Below the pieces are notes generated by a model. The model searched no databases. It was not told the DNA's origin and saw only the letters and a list, made by a program, of their open reading frames with translations. A DNA stretch of 64,000 bases from Streptomyces sp. CB01201. GTDB taxonomy: Bacteria; Actinomycetota; Actinomycetes; Streptomycetales; Streptomycetaceae. Shown one piece after another: positions 32,595-41,934 of this stretch (position 1 is the stretch's first letter; every line of letters starts with the position of its first letter). Position numbers and translations under genes: made by a program. The stretch covers positions 333,861-397,860 of the forward strand of contig NZ_NNBJ01000004.1 in the NCBI RefSeq assembly GCF_002803085.1, in the 5' to 3' direction.

Positions 32595-34427
32595 ATGGTA
32601 TTTATGGGGGACAGGGCAACTCTGTTGGAGACAGGGCGGTTTGTGCAGACACGCTCCGATGAGGATGCTGACACCGCTGACGCCGAGACCGAGGCGCGGC
32701 ACCGTCGTGCTGCCGACAGCGGCGACGCCGAGTCGATGAGCGTCCTCGGCGCCCTGCTGCTGCGCCGCGGTGACCTCGACGGCGCCGAGGCCTATCTGCG
32801 CGGCGCCACCGCCGAGGGCGACCGGGCCGCCGCCAACAACCTCGGCGTCCTGCTCCACCAGCGCGGCTACACGGACGAGGCGGCCGGCTGGTGGCGCATC
32901 GCCGCCGTCGCCGGATCCGCGGCAGCCGCCCACGCACTCGGCCGCCACTACCGCGAGCGGGGCGACGAGCCCGCCGCCGAGTACTGGCTGCGCCAGTCCG
33001 CCGAGCAGGGCCACGCCCTCGGCGCGTACGCGCTCGCCGACCTCCTGGAGCACCGCAGCGACGTCGGCGCCGAGCGCTGGCTGCGCGCCGCCGCCGAGCA
33101 GGGCCACCGCGAGGCGGCCTACCGGCTCGCCCGGCTGCTCGACGGGCGTACCGGCGGCGAGGCGTCCGGGGAGGGCCCCGGTGACATCGCTGTCGAACCG
33201 GCGCCGGAGGAGGAGGGTGCGTCCGGCGAGGCCGAGCCCTGGTACCGGCAGGCCGCCGCGCGCGGCCACCGCAGGGCCGCCCTGCACCTCGGCGCGATCC
33301 TGGAGAAGCGCGGCGAGCTGAAGGAAGCGGGCCGCTGGTACCTGACCTCCGCCAAGGACGGCGAGGCCAAGGCCGCCTGCGCCCTCGGCTTCCTGCTGCG
33401 CGACGCGGGCGACGAGGAGAGCGCCGCCGTGTGGTGGCTGCGCGCCGCCCAGGACGGCGACGGCAACGCGGCCAACGCGCTCGGCGCACTGCACGCGGCA
33501 CGCGGCGAGCAGCAGACCGCCGAGCGCTGGTATCGGGCCGCGATGAGCGCGGGGGATGTGAACGGGGCGTACAACCTGGGGCTGCTCTGCGCCGCCCAGA
33601 ACCGCACGGCCCAGGCCGAGCAGTGGTACCGCAGGGCGGCCTACTCCGGGCACCGCGAGGCGGCCAACGCGCTCGCCATCCTGCTGCTCCAGGCCGGTGA
33701 CGCGACCGGTGCCGAGCCGTGGTTCTCCAAGGCCGCCGAGGCCGGCAGCGTGGACGCCGCCTTCAACCTCGGCATCCTCTTCGCCGGCCGCGACGACGAC
33801 CGGACGGCCCTGAAGTGGTACGAGCGGGCGGCCGCCGCCGGGCACACCGACGCGGCCCTCCAGGTCGGCATCGCGCTCCTGCGGGACGGTGAGGAGCAGG
33901 CGGCCGAGCGGCACCTGCGCTGCGCGGCGGGCGGCGGCAGCCCCGAGGCCGCGTTCCGCCTCGCCAGCCTCCTCGATGCCCGCCAGCCCCCGCCCGGACC
34001 GCCGGTGCTCGGCGAGCCGCTGGGCGAGAAGACCGAGTGCGAGGAGTGGTACGAGCGGGCCGCGCAGCAGGGCCACCGCCGGGCGCAGGTGCGGGTCGGC
34101 ATGCTCGCGGCCGCCCGCAACGACCTGGAGGCGGCCGCGCGCTGGTACGGGGAGGCCGCCGAGGCGGGCAGCCGCAACGGCGCCTTCAACCTCGGCCTGC
34201 TGCTCGCCCTTGAGGGCCGCGAGCGCGAGGCCGCCCTGTGGTGGACCCGGGCCGCGCACGCCGGACACGGCCGGGCCGCGCTGCGCCTCGCCCTGCTCGC
34301 CGCCCGGCACGGTGAGCTGTCCGAGGGGCAGCGCTGGTGCGCGAGGGCGGTCGAGCTGGGTCCGGCGGAGGTCGCGGAGCGGGCGGCCCGACTGCGCGAG
34401 GCACTCCACCAGGAGCTCACGGCCTAG
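32595..34427 (+). CDS. Sel1/TPR-like repeat protein
   Basis: A 610-residue protein built almost wholly of Sel1-like (SLR/TPR) repeats of about 36 residues with the pattern A-x2-LG-x-L-x7-A-x2-WYRRAA. Typical units are GHREAANALAILLLQAGDAT and GDVNGAYNLGLLCAAQ. There are roughly a dozen units, with a short acidic break near residues 190-215. There is no signal peptide or membrane segment. Such alpha-solenoids are protein-interaction scaffolds; the partner is unknown. ATG 32595 or ATG 32604 could start it. It sits between two identical initiator tRNA genes. Confidence 0.85.
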   Translation: MVFMGDRATLLETGRFVQTRSDEDADTADAETEARHRRAADSGDAESMSVLGALLLRRGDLDGAEAYLRGATAEGDRAAANNLGVLLHQRGYTDEAAGWWRIAAVAGSAAAAHALGRHYRERGDEPAAEYWLRQSAEQGHALGAYALADLLEHRSDVGAERWLRAAAEQGHREAAYRLARLLDGRTGGEASGEGPGDIAVEPAPEEEGASGEAEPWYRQAAARGHRRAALHLGAILEKRGELKEAGRWYLTSAKDGEAKAACALGFLLRDAGDEESAAVWWLRAAQDGDGNAANALGALHAARGEQQTAERWYRAAMSAGDVNGAYNLGLLCAAQNRTAQAEQWYRRAAYSGHREAANALAILLLQAGDATGAEPWFSKAAEAGSVDAAFNLGILFAGRDDDRTALKWYERAAAAGHTDAALQVGIALLRDGEEQAAERHLRCAAGGGSPEAAFRLASLLDARQPPPGPPVLGEPLGEKTECEEWYERAAQQGHRRAQVRVGMLAAARNDLEAAARWYGEAAEAGSRNGAFNLGLLLALEGREREAALWWTRAAHAGHGRAALRLALLAARHGELSEGQRWCARAVELGPAEVAERAARLREALHQELTA

Positions 34428-34461
34428 TCCTGGCGGGGTTTCCAGGGCCAGGCGAACAGAT

Positions 34462-34490
34462 TTGCGCTGGTCCACAGCGTCCCGTAAGGT
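34462..34490 (+). promoter_or_regulatory. Promoter of tRNA-fMet copy 2
   Basis: TTGCGC (34462-34467), 17 bases, TAAGGT (34485-34490): a good housekeeping sigma promoter 12 bases before the tRNA. Confidence 0.7.
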
Positions 34491-34502
34491 TGTGTTCACC
34501 GA

Positions 34503-34576
34503 CGCGGGGTGGAGCAGCTCGGTAGCTCGCTGGGCTCATAACCCAGAGGTCGCAGGTTCAAATCCTGTCCCCGCTA
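34503..34576 (+). tRNA. Initiator tRNA-fMet(CAT), copy 2
   Basis: Identical over all 74 bases to copy 1 at 32280, and the preceding GTTCACCGA is also identical. CCA is not encoded. Unlike copy 1 it has a strong consensus-like promoter. Confidence 0.95.
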
Positions 34577-34584
34577 CTTGCAGG

Positions 34585-34620
34585 CTGAGGCCCGAATCCT
34601 TTGGGGGATTCGGGCCTCAG
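34585..34620. terminator. Terminator after tRNA-fMet copy 2
   Basis: A perfect 15-bp stem, CTGAGGCCCGAATCC (34585-34599) with its complement (34606-34620), loop TTTGGG. Confidence 0.85.
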
Positions 34621-34656
34621 TCGTGTGCGTACGCCGTCCATGCGAGGCGGCAGAGA

Positions 34657-34689
34657 AGAAGCCCTCCGGCCAGCGGCCGGAGGGCTTCT
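34657..34689. terminator. Terminator downstream of catR
   Basis: A perfect 15-bp stem, AGAAGCCCTCCGGCC (34657-34671) with its complement (34675-34689), loop AGC. It lies just past the 3' end of the leftward catR gene. Confidence 0.85.
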
Positions 34690-34717
34690 GTGCGTTGGGG
34701 GGATCAGGTGCCGGGGG

Positions 34718-35134
34718 TCAGGCCGCCGCGCAGTTCGGGCAGGTGCCGCGGTAGGTGACCTCGACGGCCGCGATGGTGAAGCCGAAGCGCTCGGTGTCGG
34801 GCAGGTCGGCCAGCGGGTTGCCCTGCGGGTGCACATCGCGGATCGCGCCGCACTGGGCGCAGACCAGGTGCTGGTGCGGGCGGTGTGCGTTCGGGTCGTA
34901 GCGCTTGGCGCGACGGTCCGTCGAGACCTCCAGGATCTCGCCGAGCGTCACCAGCTCGCCCAGAGTGTTGTACACCGTCGCCCGGGAGATCTCGGGCAGG
35001 CGTTCCACGGCTCGGGCATGCACTTCGTCCGCCGTCAGGTGGACGTGGTCGCCGTCGAGGACCTCGGCCACGACGCGGCGCTGTGCGGTCATGCGCCAGC
35101 CGCGGCCGCGCAGTCGCTCCAACAGGTCACTCAT
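34718..35134 (-). CDS. catR: Fur-family peroxide-responsive repressor CatR
   Basis: A 138-residue Fur/PerR-type regulator. The winged helix ends in [13 protein letters not shown] (recognition helix, about residue 50). The metal-binding HRPHQHLVC (about 86) is followed by two structural zinc pairs, CAQC and CPNC. It is divergent from catA with a palindrome between their starts, the arrangement known for S. coelicolor CatR-CatA, where CatR represses catA until oxidised by peroxide. ATG 35134 (MSDLLERL) is favoured over ATG 35140 by distance from the AGG upstream. A PerR-type assignment is inferred from context. Confidence 0.88.
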   Translation of the reverse strand: MSDLLERLRGRGWRMTAQRRVVAEVLDGDHVHLTADEVHARAVERLPEISRATVYNTLGELVTLGEILEVSTDRRAKRYDPNAHRPHQHLVCAQCGAIRDVHPQGNPLADLPDTERFGFTIAAVEVTYRGTCPNCAAA

Positions 35135-35195
35135 GGACATCAGCCTAACAGGGGAGAGGGGCCAGTTCCGAACCCGTGTGGGTTTGGACCTTTGC

Positions 35196-35223
35196 TTGAC
35201 TTAGACAATGTCCATTGTAGGAT
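35196..35223 (+). promoter_or_regulatory. catA promoter with CatR/PerR-type operator
   Basis: A -35 TTGACT (35196-35201) and a -10 TAGGAT (35218-35223) are spaced 16 bases. The dyad ACAATG-TC-CATTGT (35205-35218) fills the spacer, so a bound Fur-type dimer would block RNA polymerase directly. Confidence 0.75.
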
Positions 35224-35278
35224 CGAACCCGGCTCAGGCCGAGGGACAGGACTCGTAGGAATGACGCAGGAGGCGCAC

Positions 35279-36730
35279 GTGACACAGGGACCGCTTACGA
35301 CGGAGGCCGGAGCGCCGGTCGCCGACAACCAGAACAGCGCGACCGCGGGCGCCGGCGGTCCGGTCCTGATCCAGGACCAGTCGCTCCTGGAGAAGCTCGC
35401 CCACTTCAACCGCGAGCGCATCCCGGAGCGCATCGTCCACGCCCGTGGCGCCGGTGCGTACGGCACCTTCACCGTCACCCGTGACGTGTCCCAGTGGACG
35501 CGCGCCGCCTTCCTCTCCGAGGTCGGCAAGCAGACCGAGACGTTCCTGCGGTTCTCCACCGTGGCCGGCAACCTCGGCTCCGCCGACGCCGTGCGCGACC
35601 CCCGCGGCTTCGCGCTGAAGTTCTACACGGAGGAGGGGAACTACGACCTGGTCGGGAACAACACCCCCGTCTTCTTCATCAAGGACGCCATCAAGTTCCC
35701 CGACTTCATCCACACCCAGAAGCGCGACCCCTACACGGGCAGCCAGGAAGCCGACAACGTCTGGGACTTCTGGGGCCTGAGCCCCGAGAGCACCCACCAG
35801 GTGACCTGGCTCTTCGGTGACCGAGGCATCCCGGCGACCCTGCGCCACATGAACGGCTACGGCTCGCACACGTTCCAGTGGAACAACGAGGCCGGCGAGG
35901 TCTTCTGGGTCAAGTACCACTTCAAGACCGACCAGGGGATCAAGAACCTCACCCAGGACGAGGCCAACAAGCTCGCCGGTGAGGACCCGGACAGCCACCA
36001 GCGTGATCTGCGCGAGGCCATCGAGCGCGGCGAGTTCCCGTCCTGGACCGTGCAGGTGCAGATCATGCCGGAGGCGGACGCGGCGACGTACCGCTTCAAC
36101 CCGTTCGACCTCACCAAGGTGTGGCCGCACGAGGACTACCCGCCGATCGAGATCGGCAAGCTGGAGCTCAACCGCAACCCGGAGAACATCTTCGCCGAGG
36201 TCGAGCAGTCCGTCTTCAGCCCCGCGCACTTCGTGCCCGGCATCGGTCCCTCGCCGGACAAGATGCTCCAGGGCCGCCTCTTCGCGTACGGCGACGCCCA
36301 CCGCTACCGCGTCGGCATCAACGCCGACCACCTGCCGGTGAACCGTCCGCACGCCACCGAGGCGCGCACCAACTCCCGTGACGGCCACCTGTACGACGGC
36401 CGCCACAAGGGCGCGAAGAACTACGAGCCCAACAGCTTCGGCGGCCCCTCCCAGACCGACCGGCCGCTGTGGCAGGGCAGCCAGGTCACCGGGGTCACCG
36501 GCACCATCGCGGCCCCCGTGCACGCCGAGGACAACGACTTCGTGCAGGCCGGAAACCTCTACCGGCTGTACTCGGAGGACGAGAAGGCCCGCCTGATCGA
36601 CAACCTGGCGGGCTTCATCGCCAAGGTCTCGCGCGAGGACATCGCCGAGCGCGCGATCAACAACTTCCGCCAGGCGGACGGTGACTTCGGCAAGCGGCTC
36701 GAAGCCGCGGTCCAGGCCCTCCGCGGCTGA
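35279..36730 (+). CDS. catA: Monofunctional heme catalase CatA
   Basis: A 483-residue clade-3-size catalase that removes hydrogen peroxide. The distal histidine is in [12 protein letters not shown] (about residue 56), the asparagine region is [20 protein letters not shown] (about 130), and the proximal heme-ligand tyrosine is in [15 protein letters not shown] (about 340). GTG 35279 is preferred because AGGAGG lies 5-6 bases upstream; ATG 35261 would add six residues with a poor site. The promoter-operator at 35196-35223 implies CatR control. Confidence 0.95.
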   Translation: MTQGPLTTEAGAPVADNQNSATAGAGGPVLIQDQSLLEKLAHFNRERIPERIVHARGAGAYGTFTVTRDVSQWTRAAFLSEVGKQTETFLRFSTVAGNLGSADAVRDPRGFALKFYTEEGNYDLVGNNTPVFFIKDAIKFPDFIHTQKRDPYTGSQEADNVWDFWGLSPESTHQVTWLFGDRGIPATLRHMNGYGSHTFQWNNEAGEVFWVKYHFKTDQGIKNLTQDEANKLAGEDPDSHQRDLREAIERGEFPSWTVQVQIMPEADAATYRFNPFDLTKVWPHEDYPPIEIGKLELNRNPENIFAEVEQSVFSPAHFVPGIGPSPDKMLQGRLFAYGDAHRYRVGINADHLPVNRPHATEARTNSRDGHLYDGRHKGAKNYEPNSFGGPSQTDRPLWQGSQVTGVTGTIAAPVHAEDNDFVQAGNLYRLYSEDEKARLIDNLAGFIAKVSREDIAERAINNFRQADGDFGKRLEAAVQALRG

Positions 36731-36756
36731 TACGCGCTCGCCTGCCGAAGGTGGAC

Positions 36757-36790
36757 AGAAGGCCGGACTCCGTTGCGGGTCCGGCCTTCT
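36757..36790. terminator. Terminator after catA
   Basis: A perfect 12-bp stem, AGAAGGCCGGAC (36757-36768) with its complement (36779-36790), ten-base loop, between the convergent catA and CBS genes. Confidence 0.8.
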
Positions 36791-36832
36791 GGCGTGCGGT
36801 GGCGCAGCACCGCCTCGGCCGGGAGAGCTGTC

Positions 36833-37231
36833 TCAGCCGGCCAGCGCGGTCTCGCGGCGGGCCGGGGCCCAGCAGCGGATGATGTCGCGGACCGAGACGA
36901 CACCGACCGGTCCGTGGTCGTCGAGCACGATCAGGTGCCGGAAGCCGCCGTGGGCCATCGCGTCGGCGGCCTCGACGAGCGTCCAGGACGGCGCCGCGAA
37001 GACGACGTCGGTGGTGGTGTGCTTGCTCGCCGTCTCGTGGTCCGGGTTCTGTCCCAGGCCGACGGAGTTGAGGATGTCGCGCTCGGTGAGGATGCCGAGG
37101 CCGCTGGTGTCGGGGTCGAGGACGATGGCCGCGCCGACCCGGCGTGCGGACATCAGCCGGGCCGCTTGGCGGAGGGTGTGGGCGGGTCCGATGGTGAGGA
37201 CCATCGTGCTCATGGCGTCACGGACGAGCAT
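36833..37231 (-). CDS. Two-CBS-domain protein
   Basis: A 132-residue stand-alone pair of CBS domains. Each repeat shows the V-x-DAM and G-(I/V)-(L/V)-(T/S)-x-RDI pattern: LVRDAMSTMV and GLGILTERDILNSV, then DVVFAAPSWTLVEAADAMAH and GVVSVRDIIRCW. CBS pairs bind adenosine nucleotides. ATG 37231 has AAGGAGG upstream, a strong site. The gene stands alone, convergent with catA. Target unknown. Confidence 0.88.
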   Translation of the reverse strand: MLVRDAMSTMVLTIGPAHTLRQAARLMSARRVGAAIVLDPDTSGLGILTERDILNSVGLGQNPDHETASKHTTTDVVFAAPSWTLVEAADAMAHGGFRHLIVLDDHGPVGVVSVRDIIRCWAPARRETALAG

Positions 37232-37505
37232 GAAGGGAGCCACCTCCTTGGTGGATTCGTCTCCGGCACGGCGAACCACGCCCGCTCCGGAAGGAATTCA
37301 CAAGTTCACAAGTGGGGGGACTCCTAGAGTCGCATCCGGACCGGCCGTCAACAAGGGGCTGGTAGAGGCCAGTTGAGGGGCGCGTAAAAGTACGACACAC
37401 GCCCCTCGGGCGCCTCAGTGGTGCGGCCCGCAGGCCCGCAGGGCTGCTGCCCGTAGGCTGCGGCAAGGCTCAACTCGGGCCCGCGGCAAGTTCGCTGACG
37501 ATGCG

Positions 37506-38312
37506 TCAGCCCTGCGGGGCGTCCCCGAGGTAGCCGAGCAGCTCCTCGTGGAGCAGGCCGTTGGAGGCCGCCGCGTTGCCGCTGTGCGGGCCCGTCCGGC
37601 CGTCGAGGCCGGTGAAGACGCCGCCGGCCTCCTGCACCACGATCACGTTCGCCGCCATGTCCCACATGGACAGCTCCGGCTCCGCGCAGAAGTCCACCGA
37701 ACCCTCCGCGACCATCATGTACGGCCAGAAGTCGCCGTACGCCCGGGTCCGCCAGCACTCCCGGGTCAGGTCCAGGAAGTCGTCCAGCTTGCCCCGCTCC
37801 TCCCAGCCGCTCAGCGAGGAGTACGAGAACGAGGCGTCGGCCAGCTTGGAGACGCTGGAGACCTTCAGGCGGGTCGCCGAGGTCAGGCTGCGGCCGGTGA
37901 AGGCGCCGTGCCCCTTCGCGGCCCACCAGCGCCGGTTCAGGGCGGGCGCCGAGACGACGCCGACGACCGGCTGGAAGCCGTTCTCGCCCGCCTCCATCAG
38001 CGAGATCAGGGTCGCCCACACCGGCACGCCGCGGACGTAGTTCTTGGTGCCGTCGATCGGGTCGACCACCCACCGCCGCGGGCCCGTGCCCTCCAGGCCG
38101 TACTCCTCGCCGAGGATCGCGTCGCGTGGCCGCGCACGCTGGAGATGCCCCCGGATGACCTCCTCGGCCGCCTTGTCGGCCTCGCTCACCGGTGTCATGT
38201 CCGGCTTGGTCTCGACCACCAGGTCGAGAGCCTTGAACCGGTCCATGGTGGCCGCGTCGGCGGCGTCCGCGAGGACGTGGGCGAGACGCAGATCGTCGTG
38301 ATAGTCGGGCAT
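37506..38312 (-). CDS. hisN: Histidinol-phosphatase HisN (inositol-monophosphatase fold)
   Basis: A 268-residue enzyme of the IMPase-like phosphatase family. Metal ligands lie in GEEYG (about residue 74) and [15 protein letters not shown] (about 88), with a late [19 protein letters not shown] (about 207). Actinobacteria use an IMPase-type HisN as the last histidine phosphatase, and the Streptomyces gene near aroA/rsgA is so annotated. A general inositol/adenosine phosphatase role is the alternative. ATG 38312 gives MPDYHDDLR. Confidence 0.85.
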   Translation of the reverse strand: MPDYHDDLRLAHVLADAADAATMDRFKALDLVVETKPDMTPVSEADKAAEEVIRGHLQRARPRDAILGEEYGLEGTGPRRWVVDPIDGTKNYVRGVPVWATLISLMEAGENGFQPVVGVVSAPALNRRWWAAKGHGAFTGRSLTSATRLKVSSVSKLADASFSYSSLSGWEERGKLDDFLDLTRECWRTRAYGDFWPYMMVAEGSVDFCAEPELSMWDMAANVIVVQEAGGVFTGLDGRTGPHSGNAAASNGLLHEELLGYLGDAPQG

Positions 38313-38467
38313 GGTCACCACCGTAGCGACCGTCCGCGGTGCGGGCCACGGCGCCCGCACTCCGGGACGCCCCCGCACCCGCCCCCGGCGCCCCTTGACA
38401 CTCCGGCCGGGCCCGTCAACTCTGAACGCGGAGCCCCCGCAAGGCCGCGGGGACTCGGGAGGCGACC

Positions 38468-39085
38468 ATGCCCACAGCGCGGGAATCCTTGCTGGACGCC
38501 GCTCTCTCGGCGCTCGCGGTACTGCCCTGGCCGGGAGTCAGGATGGTGGACGTGGCGTCCGCCGCCGGGGTCTCGCGGCAGACCCTCTACAACGAGTTCG
38601 GCAGCAAGGACGGCCTGGGCCGGGCGCTGGTGCGCCGGGAGGCCGATGTCTATCTGCGGGGCGTCGACCGGGCGCTCGCCGAGTGCGGCGGCCCCGCCGA
38701 GCGGATGGTTCAGGTGGCGGAGTGGACGCTCGGCTCGGCCCGCTCCAGCGTGCTGGTGCGGGCGCTGCTCACGGGCTGCTGGAGCGAACGCCTCCCCGCT
38801 CCGTCCGGCCGGGCCGTCGTGGCCGTCTCGCCGGTACCCGCGCAGCGCCGCGCCGACGCCGGGGTGCCGGGCCCCGCCGAACTCGTGGCTGCCGTACGGG
38901 ACCGGGCGCTCACCGCCCTGGAGCAGCAGGTGCCGGGCGCGGACCCGGTGGAGCTCGGCCGGTACTGCGAGACGGCGGTGCGGCTCGGCCTGTCCTGCGT
39001 GGTGGCCCCGCCCGTACGGGGCGAGGGGCAGGCCGGATACATCCGCGCGGTGCTCGCCCGGCTCCCGGTCCGCGCGGTGGGGTAG
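38468..39085 (+). CDS. TetR-family transcriptional regulator
   Basis: A 205-residue regulator. Residues about 5-50 form the TetR helix-turn-helix ([20 protein letters not shown]). The remainder is a helical ligand domain with no recognisable specificity. It converges on the SMR exporter gene, with 46 bases between the stops. The pair is a plausible regulator-transporter set, although the operator would have to be tested. ATG 38468 follows GGGAGGCGACC. Confidence 0.88.
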   Translation: MPTARESLLDAALSALAVLPWPGVRMVDVASAAGVSRQTLYNEFGSKDGLGRALVRREADVYLRGVDRALAECGGPAERMVQVAEWTLGSARSSVLVRALLTGCWSERLPAPSGRAVVAVSPVPAQRRADAGVPGPAELVAAVRDRALTALEQQVPGADPVELGRYCETAVRLGLSCVVAPPVRGEGQAGYIRAVLARLPVRAVG

Positions 39086-39131
39086 CCGGATCCTGGACCT
39101 GACGGTCCCTCAACTCGCTTGCGGCAGGGGG

Positions 39132-39455
39132 TCAGTGGGCCGAACCGGAGATCTGGAGCCCGATCACGCCGATGATGACCAGCGAGATGGACACCAGTTT
39201 GAGGGTGGAGACCACGTCACCGAGGAAGACCATGCCGTAGATCGCGGTACCGGCGGCGCCGATGCCCGTCCACACCGCGTACGCCGGACCCACGTCCAGC
39301 TTCCGCAGCGACAAGGTGAGCAGACCGAACGAGCCGAGCGCGAACGCGGCGAAGGCGATCGTCGGCCACAGCCGGGTGAAACCGTGCGACAGCTTGAGGC
39401 AGACGGCGAAGCCCGTCTCCAGGATTCCCGCCACCACGACCAGCAGCCAAGCCAT
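39132..39455 (-). CDS. Small multidrug resistance (SMR) exporter, Gdx/SugE-like
   Basis: A 107-residue four-helix transporter. The essential glutamate is in VVVAGILETGFAVCLKLSHG (about residue 13). AVWTGIGAAGTAIYG (about 60) resembles the Gdx/SugE subgroup, which exports guanidinium, more than EmrE-type drug pumps. ATG 39455 has GGAGG eight bases upstream. That binding site lies in one arm of a perfect inverted repeat in the leader (39461-39530). The adjacent TetR gene may regulate it. Confidence 0.88.
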   Translation of the reverse strand: MAWLLVVVAGILETGFAVCLKLSHGFTRLWPTIAFAAFALGSFGLLTLSLRKLDVGPAYAVWTGIGAAGTAIYGMVFLGDVVSTLKLVSISLVIIGVIGLQISGSAH

Positions 39456-39460
39456 GTCCA

Positions 39461-39530
39461 GGGCCTCCACAACGCATCGTCGTCGCTGACTGCATGGTCA
39501 ACACTTGGTGCGATTATGCAACGGAGGCCC
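39461..39530 (-). promoter_or_regulatory. Candidate structured leader of the SMR gene
   Basis: In the mRNA sense GGGCCTCC (39530-39523) can pair perfectly with GGAGGCCC (39468-39461), which contains the gene's ribosome binding site. Inside, GCAT/ATGC, TCGC/GCGA and TGAC/GTCA can form further short helices. A fold of this kind would hide the binding site. It does not match guanidine riboswitch consensus sequences that I know. Confidence 0.4.
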
Positions 39531-39553
39531 TGCCCACGCCCCGGTAAACAGGA

Positions 39554-40567
39554 TCAGTCGCCCTCGCGTCGCTCCCTCGTGGCCAGCAGTCGGCGCAACG
39601 AGTACAGCCGCGCCGGATCGGCGTGCCCGTCCGCCACCCACTGGTCGAGCGCGCACTCCGCCTCGTCGTGGCTGCACGCGCGCGGGCAGTTCTCGGTGCC
39701 CGGTACGAGGTCGGGGAAGGCCAGGATCACCCGGGACGGGTCGACGTGGTGGAGCCCGAAGGACCGCACGCCCGGAGTGTCGACGACCCAGCCGCCGTCC
39801 GCGCTGTCCAGCGGCAGCGCCAGCGCCGATGTGGTGGTGTGCCGGCCGCGCCCGGTGACCGCGTTGACATGGCCGGTGATACGCCGCTGTGCCTCCGGGA
39901 CCAGCGCGTTGACCAGAGTCGTCTTGCCGACGCCGGAGTGGCCGACGAACGCGGTGACCTTGCCATGCAGTTGCTCGCGCACCCGGTCCGCCGCGTCGCC
40001 CTCGTACAGTTCCTCGCGCGAGGTGACCACGTGCGGGACGCCCAACGCCCCGTACATCTCCAGGAGTTCGTCGGCCGGGGCCAGGTCCGACTTGGTCAGG
40101 ACCAGGAGCGGGGTGAGCCCGCCGTCGTACGCGGCGACCAGGCAGCGGTCGATGAGGCGGGGGCGTGGTTCGGGGTCGGCCAGCGCGGTGACGATGGCGA
40201 GCTGGTCGGCGTTGGCGACCACCACGCGCTCGTACGGGTCGTCGTCGTCGGCCGTGCGCCGCAGGACCGAGGTGCGCTTGCCGATCCGCACGATCCGCGC
40301 GAGCGTGTCCTTCTTGCCGGACAGGTCGCCCACGATGTCGACCCGGTCGCCCACCACCGCCGCCTTGCGGCCCAGCTCGCGGGCCTTCATGGCGTGGACC
40401 GTGCGGTCCCCGACCAGACAGGTCAGCCGTCCCCGGTCGACGGTGAGGACCATGCCCTCGGCCGCGTCCTCGTGCTTGGGGCGGATGCTGGTGCGGGGGC
40501 GGTTGCCCTTGGGGTTGGGGCGGACGCGGATGTCGTCCTCGTCGGGGTTCTTGCCGTAGCGGCGCAT
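39554..40567 (-). CDS. rsgA: Ribosome small-subunit assembly GTPase RsgA
   Basis: A 337-residue circularly permuted GTPase. An OB fold comes first, then VLTKSD (G4, about 160) before FVGHSGVGKTTLVNAL (G1, about 212) and VVDTPGVRSFG (G3, about 265). The C-terminal zinc site is CPRACSHDEAEC (about 292). RsgA matures the 30S subunit. ATG 40567 lies 15 bases after the aroA stop, so the two are one operon. Confidence 0.94.
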   Translation of the reverse strand: MRRYGKNPDEDDIRVRPNPKGNRPRTSIRPKHEDAAEGMVLTVDRGRLTCLVGDRTVHAMKARELGRKAAVVGDRVDIVGDLSGKKDTLARIVRIGKRTSVLRRTADDDDPYERVVVANADQLAIVTALADPEPRPRLIDRCLVAAYDGGLTPLLVLTKSDLAPADELLEMYGALGVPHVVTSREELYEGDAADRVREQLHGKVTAFVGHSGVGKTTLVNALVPEAQRRITGHVNAVTGRGRHTTTSALALPLDSADGGWVVDTPGVRSFGLHHVDPSRVILAFPDLVPGTENCPRACSHDEAECALDQWVADGHADPARLYSLRRLLATRERREGD

Positions 40568-40582
40568 GATCTTAAGTCCCGC

Positions 40583-41908
40583 TCAGCTTCCGGACCCCGC
40601 CAGCATGGAACTCCACATGTCGGGGAAGTCGGGCAGCGTCTTGGCCGTGGTCGCCACGTTCTCGATCTGGACGCCCGCGACGGCGAGGCCGATGATCGCG
40701 CCGGCGGTGGCCATGCGGTGGTCGTCGTAGGTGTGGAAGACACCGCCGTGCAGCGGGCGCGGGCGGATGTGCAGACCGTCCGCGGTCTCCGTCACATCCC
40801 CGCCCAGCTCGTTGATCTCCTTGGTGAGCGCGGCCAGCCGGTCCGTCTCGTGCAGCCGCAGATGGGCCACGCCGCGCAGCGTCGAGGGGGAGTCGGCGAG
40901 TGCCGCGACGGCCGCGATGCCCGGGGTCAGCTCGCCCACCTCGCTCAGGTCCACGTCGATGCCGTGGATGCGGCCGGAACCGTTGAACACCAGCCCGCGG
41001 TCGGTCAGTTGGCAGGTGCCGCCCATCTCCGTGAAGATCCCGCGCAGCTGGTCGCCGGGCTGGGTGGTGCGGGCCGGCCAGTCGGGGATGACGACCGTGC
41101 CGCCGGTGACGAGGGCCGCGGCAAGGAACGGCTGGGCGTTGGACAGATCCGGCTCGACGGTCAGGTCGCGGCCGAGCAGCGCCGAGTGCGAGACCCGCCA
41201 CACGTTCGGCTCGCCGCCCGTCTCCGGCTCGTCGACCTGGGCGCCCACACAGCGCAGCATGTCGACCGTCATCCGGATGTGCGGCAGGGAGGGCAGCGTG
41301 GCGCCCACGTGCCGGACCTCGACGCCCTGGTTGAAGCGGGGCGCGGACAGCAGCAGGGCCGAGACGAACTGGGAGCTGGAGGAGGCGTCGATCTCCACCC
41401 GGCCGCCTTCGAGGGCGCCCGCGCCGTGCACGGTCATCGGGAGTGCGCCGCGGTTGTCGTCGTCGATGCGGGCGCCGAGCGCGCGCAGGCCGTTGATGAC
41501 ACCGCCCAGCGGGCGCTCGTAGGAGCGCGGGTCGCCGTCGAAGCGGACCGGGCCGTCGGCGAGCGTGGCGACCGGGGGCAGGAAGCGCATGACCGTACCG
41601 GCGTTGCCGACGTCGACCGTGGCCGGGCCGTGCAGACCGGCCGGGATCACGCGCCAGGCCTCGCCCGAGCCGTCCGGGCCCACGCCCTCCTCGATGCCGA
41701 CGCCCAGGGTGCGCAGCGCCTCCGCCATCAGCAGGGTGTCGCGCGAGCGCAGGGGGCGGCGCAGCCAGCCGGGCTCGGCGGCAAGCGCGGCCAGGACGAG
41801 CCCGCGGTTGGTGACCGATTTCGATCCGGGCACGGTGACCGTCGCGTCGACGGTTCCGCTCGCGAGGGGGGCGGGCCAGAGGGCGGGGTGCACGGGCGTT
41901 TCGGTCAT
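40583..41908 (-). CDS. aroA: 3-phosphoshikimate 1-carboxyvinyltransferase AroA
   Basis: A 441-residue EPSP synthase of the shikimate pathway, joining shikimate-3-phosphate and PEP. Key segments are [17 protein letters not shown] (about residue 26), [16 protein letters not shown] (about 100), [16 protein letters not shown] (about 175), [20 protein letters not shown] (about 347) and [15 protein letters not shown] (about 396). ATG 41908 is standard. The gene sits between the M50 peptidase gene (26 bases upstream) and rsgA. Confidence 0.95.
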   Translation of the reverse strand: MTETPVHPALWPAPLASGTVDATVTVPGSKSVTNRGLVLAALAAEPGWLRRPLRSRDTLLMAEALRTLGVGIEEGVGPDGSGEAWRVIPAGLHGPATVDVGNAGTVMRFLPPVATLADGPVRFDGDPRSYERPLGGVINGLRALGARIDDDNRGALPMTVHGAGALEGGRVEIDASSSSQFVSALLLSAPRFNQGVEVRHVGATLPSLPHIRMTVDMLRCVGAQVDEPETGGEPNVWRVSHSALLGRDLTVEPDLSNAQPFLAAALVTGGTVVIPDWPARTTQPGDQLRGIFTEMGGTCQLTDRGLVFNGSGRIHGIDVDLSEVGELTPGIAAVAALADSPSTLRGVAHLRLHETDRLAALTKEINELGGDVTETADGLHIRPRPLHGGVFHTYDDHRMATAGAIIGLAVAGVQIENVATTAKTLPDFPDMWSSMLAGSGS

Positions 41909-41934
41909 GGCCCTTACTTTAGTGGGGCCGCGCA

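Noticed and set aside
32280..34576. tRNA-bounded integrated element (attL/attR)
   Set aside because: The two tRNA genes are complete and functional and the interval holds only a Sel1-repeat gene, with no integrase, excisionase or replication gene.
39461..39553. Guanidine riboswitch before the SMR gene
   Set aside because: None of the conserved guanidine-I, -II or -III motifs that I know is present; only a generic possible fold remains and is reported separately.
37548..40559. About 1000-codon plus-strand frame across hisN, the TetR gene, the SMR gene and rsgA
   Set aside because: It crosses several real genes in both orientations and has no domain or binding site; it is a GC-bias artefact.
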